In this document: positions 5,265-7,006 of the stretch, in pieces
Layout: each line of letters opens with the position of its first letter
Numbering within the stretch: position 1 is the stretch's first letter
Assembly (NCBI GenBank): GCA_021807465.1
Contig: JAKBCX010000078.1
Location: 1-7,006 of the forward strand
Origin: Pseudomonadota bacterium
GTDB lineage: Bacteria > Pseudomonadota > Alphaproteobacteria > Acetobacterales > Acetobacteraceae
Length of the DNA stretch: 7,006 bases
Direction: 5' to 3'
The notes under the pieces: generated by a model
Databases searched by the model: none
Seen by the model: only the letters and a program-made list of their open reading frames with translations
What the model was told of the DNA's origin: nothing
Position numbers and translations under genes: made by a program

Positions 5265-7006
5265 TTACGCCTCCTTTTCGATGAGGGCGAGTAGCACGCC
5301 TTCGGCGATTTGTGCATCAAGCACGGCGGCAAAAGTTTTTACCATGCCGTCGAACGGGGCGAGGAGCTGCTGCTCCATCTTCATCGCTTCCAGCACCAGC
5401 AGCTTTTGCCCCTTGGCCACGCGGTCGCCCTGCGCCGCATGCACGGCGATGATGCGCCCCGGCATGGGGGAGAGAATGGCGCCGTCGGATGCCGCAGCAC
5501 CGCCCGCCGCATGATCGGCGCGCGCCAGGCCAAAGCTCCAGGCCTCGCCTTGGCAGAACAGCACGTCCTCATCGCCCATGCTTGCGGTGGTGTAGGAGGG
5601 AGCTGGCTGCTCCAGCGTTACCAGATGGGTGGAACCGGCAATGTCCACCGCCACGCGCATATCGGGTGCTGAGGCAATGCGCAGACCGGTGAGCGCCTGC
5701 CATGGGTCTGTGCCGTGCGCGGGCAGCAGCGCGTGCGCGGCGGCTTGCAGTACCGGGGTGGAAGGCTCGGCGCCTGCCACCAGCCGTTCCTGATGCCGGG
5801 CGATGAAGCCCGTGTCGATATTCGCCGCCAGGAAGTCCGGGTCCGCCGCCGTGCGGTTGAGGAAACCGGCATTGGTTTTCACCGGCCAGATTTCCAGCGC
5901 CGCGCAGGCCTGTTCCAGCTTCGCCGCAGCACCCTTGCGCGTGGGCGCATGGGTGATGAGCTTGGCGATCATCGGGTCGTAGAAGGGCGTGACCTCGCCG
6001 CCTTCCTCCACGCCGCTATCCGCGCGGATGCCTTCGGGGAAGCGCAGACGGTCCAAGGGGCCGATGGAAGGCAGGAAGCCGGTTGCGGGGTTTTCGGCGT
6101 AAAGCCGCGCCTCCATGGCCCAGCCATTTATGGAAAGCTCCCGCTGCTGCCGGGGCAGTTTTTCGCCGCTGGCCACACGCAACTGCCATTCCACCAAATC
6201 CTGCCCGGTAATCATCTCCGTTACCGGGTGCTCCACCTGCAGGCGCGTGTTCATTTCCATGAACCAGATACGGTCCGCGCGCAGCCCTTCCGAGGCGTCG
6301 GCAATGAATTCGATGGTGCCAGCGCCTGCGTAGTTTATGGCCTGCGCGGCCTTCACCGCCACGGCGCACAGGGCTTCGCGTGTCGCCTCATCCATGCCCG
6401 GGGCCGGGGCTTCCTCGATCACTTTCTGGTGGCGGCGTTGCAGCGAGCAATCGCGCTCGAACAGATGCACCACATTGCCGTGCAGATCGCCGAATACCTG
6501 CACCTCGATATGGCGCGGGCCGGTGATGTATTTCTCGATCAGCACATGCGCATTGCCGAACGAGGCCTGCGCCTCGCGCTGGCAGCTTGCCAGGGCGTCG
6601 AGAAACTCGCCGCTGGCCTCCACGCGGCGCATACCCTTGCCGCCGCCGCCCGCCACGGCCTTGATGAGCACGGGGTAGCCGATTTTATCGGCCTCGGCGT
6701 GCAGATGCTCCGGCTGCTGGTTTTTGCCCATATAGCCTGGCGTTACCGGCACACCGGCTTTCAGCATGAGCTGCTTGGCAGCATCCTTCTGCCCCATGGC
6801 GCGGATGGCGGATGGCGGCGCGCCCACCCAGAGCAGCCCCGCCGCCTGCACGGCTTCGGCAAATTCAGCGTTTTCCGAGAGAAATCCGTAACCAGGATGA
6901 ATGGCCTCGGCCCCGGTGGCTTTCGCCGCATCGAGAATTTTGGCCTGAACCAGGTAGCTTTCACGCGCGGCGGCTGGGCCGATGCATACGGCCTCATCCG
7001 CCTCGC
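5265..7006 (-). CDS. Biotin-dependent acyl-CoA carboxylase alpha subunit (3-methylcrotonyl-CoA type likely), 5'-truncated
   Basis: The reading frame stays open to the right window edge, so the N-terminus (about 50 residues) is missing; 579 residues are visible. They begin EADEAVCIGPAAARESYLV and include AEAIHPGYGFLSENAEF, the conserved biotin carboxylase N-terminus. Further motifs, in visible numbering: the ATP-grasp GGGGKG loop (119-124), ERDCSLQRRHQKVIEEAPA, FMEMNTRLQVEHPVTE with catalytic Arg (about 249-263), and MEARLYAENP. Then come a poorly conserved linker/BT region and a C-terminal biotinyl domain with EAMKMEQ, biotin lysine at residue 542 (codon 5379-5381). This BC-BT-BCCP layout and a projected length near 630-660 match the alpha chains of methylcrotonyl- and propionyl-CoA carboxylases. 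The protein carboxylates biotin with ATP and bicarbonate; a beta subunit, presumably encoded upstream outside the window, transfers CO2 to the acyl-CoA. The MaoC and CitE neighbours favour methylcrotonyl-CoA. Its stop codon abuts the next gene's ATG. Confidence 0.93.
   Translation of the reverse strand, partial: EADEAVCIGPAAARESYLVQAKILDAAKATGAEAIHPGYGFLSENAEFAEAVQAAGLLWVGAPPSAIRAMGQKDAAKQLMLKAGVPVTPGYMGKNQQPEHLHAEADKIGYPVLIKAVAGGGGKGMRRVEASGEFLDALASCQREAQASFGNAHVLIEKYITGPRHIEVQVFGDLHGNVVHLFERDCSLQRRHQKVIEEAPAPGMDEATREALCAVAVKAAQAINYAGAGTIEFIADASEGLRADRIWFMEMNTRLQVEHPVTEMITGQDLVEWQLRVASGEKLPRQQRELSINGWAMEARLYAENPATGFLPSIGPLDRLRFPEGIRADSGVEEGGEVTPFYDPMIAKLITHAPTRKGAAAKLEQACAALEIWPVKTNAGFLNRTAADPDFLAANIDTGFIARHQERLVAGAEPSTPVLQAAAHALLPAHGTDPWQALTGLRIASAPDMRVAVDIAGSTHLVTLEQPAPSYTTASMGDEDVLFCQGEAWSFGLARADHAAGGAAASDGAILSPMPGRIIAVHAAQGDRVAKGQKLLVLEAMKMEQQLLAPFDGMVKTFAAVLDAQIAEGVLLALIEKEA
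5270..5276 (-). promoter_or_regulatory. Strong ribosome binding site for the MaoC gene inside the carboxylase 3' end
   Basis: AAGGAGG, read on the minus strand, lies 5 bases before the MaoC ATG at 5264. It is made by the Lys-Glu-Ala end codons of the carboxylase gene, whose TAA (5265-5267) directly touches that ATG. This supports tight translational coupling of the two genes. Confidence 0.8.

Noticed and set aside
4851..5294. 147-codon plus-strand open frame opposite the MaoC gene
   Set aside because: A His/Leu/Gly-rich antisense translation; the minus strand has clear hot-dog hydratase motifs and operon junctions.
1..7006. CRISPR array, tRNA or rRNA gene
   Set aside because: No evenly spaced identical repeats, no cloverleaf with a GTTCRAN-type T loop, and no rRNA-like sequence were seen on either strand by eye.

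Overview
This window looks like chromosomal DNA of a GC-rich alphaproteobacterium. The clues are close GabD, MaoC and biotin-carboxylase homologies, strong GC bias at third codon positions in the metabolic genes, and Alphaproteobacteria-style intergenic repeats. The genus cannot be fixed from the sequence.

Left end (1-677, + strand): the last 48 codons of an unrecognised protein, then a small exported protein with a clear signal peptide and six cysteines in the mature part.

Middle (678-2354): a repeat-rich, accessory-looking stretch. It holds one minus-strand gene (971-1891) that is visibly AT-richer than its surroundings. By hand count, 50 of 120 bases are G/C in 1381-1500, against 46 of 60 in 4321-4380. 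The 306-aa product is not a textbook protein, but its C-terminal half carries an RNxxxH motif in a helix-rich setting, as in HEPN nucleases. Two diverged copies of one intergenic repeat flank the gene. Its stop codon lies in a degenerate inverted repeat. Next come a GTCATTGC palindrome and two strong hairpins that probably end the minus-strand transcript arriving from the right.

Right part (2355-7006, all minus strand): a catabolic block. Read in transcription order it is a biotin-dependent acyl-CoA carboxylase alpha subunit (5' end outside the window), a MaoC-fold enoyl-CoA hydratase, a CitE/HpcH-type CoA-ester lyase and, after a 136-bp gap, a GabD-type succinate-semialdehyde dehydrogenase. 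The first three are tightly coupled: the stop codon touches the next ATG, then an ATGA overlap. Carboxylase + MaoC hydratase + CitE lyase matches, from memory, the mycobacterial leucine/itaconate locus (Rv2501c/Rv2499c/Rv2498c). I therefore infer that leucine-derived 3-methylcrotonyl-CoA is carboxylated, hydrated and cleaved to acetyl-CoA and acetoacetate, with a possible side role on itaconyl/citramalyl-CoA. GabD would add the succinate semialdehyde to succinate step and may be a separate transcription unit.

No tRNA, rRNA, CRISPR array, transposase or integrase was seen.
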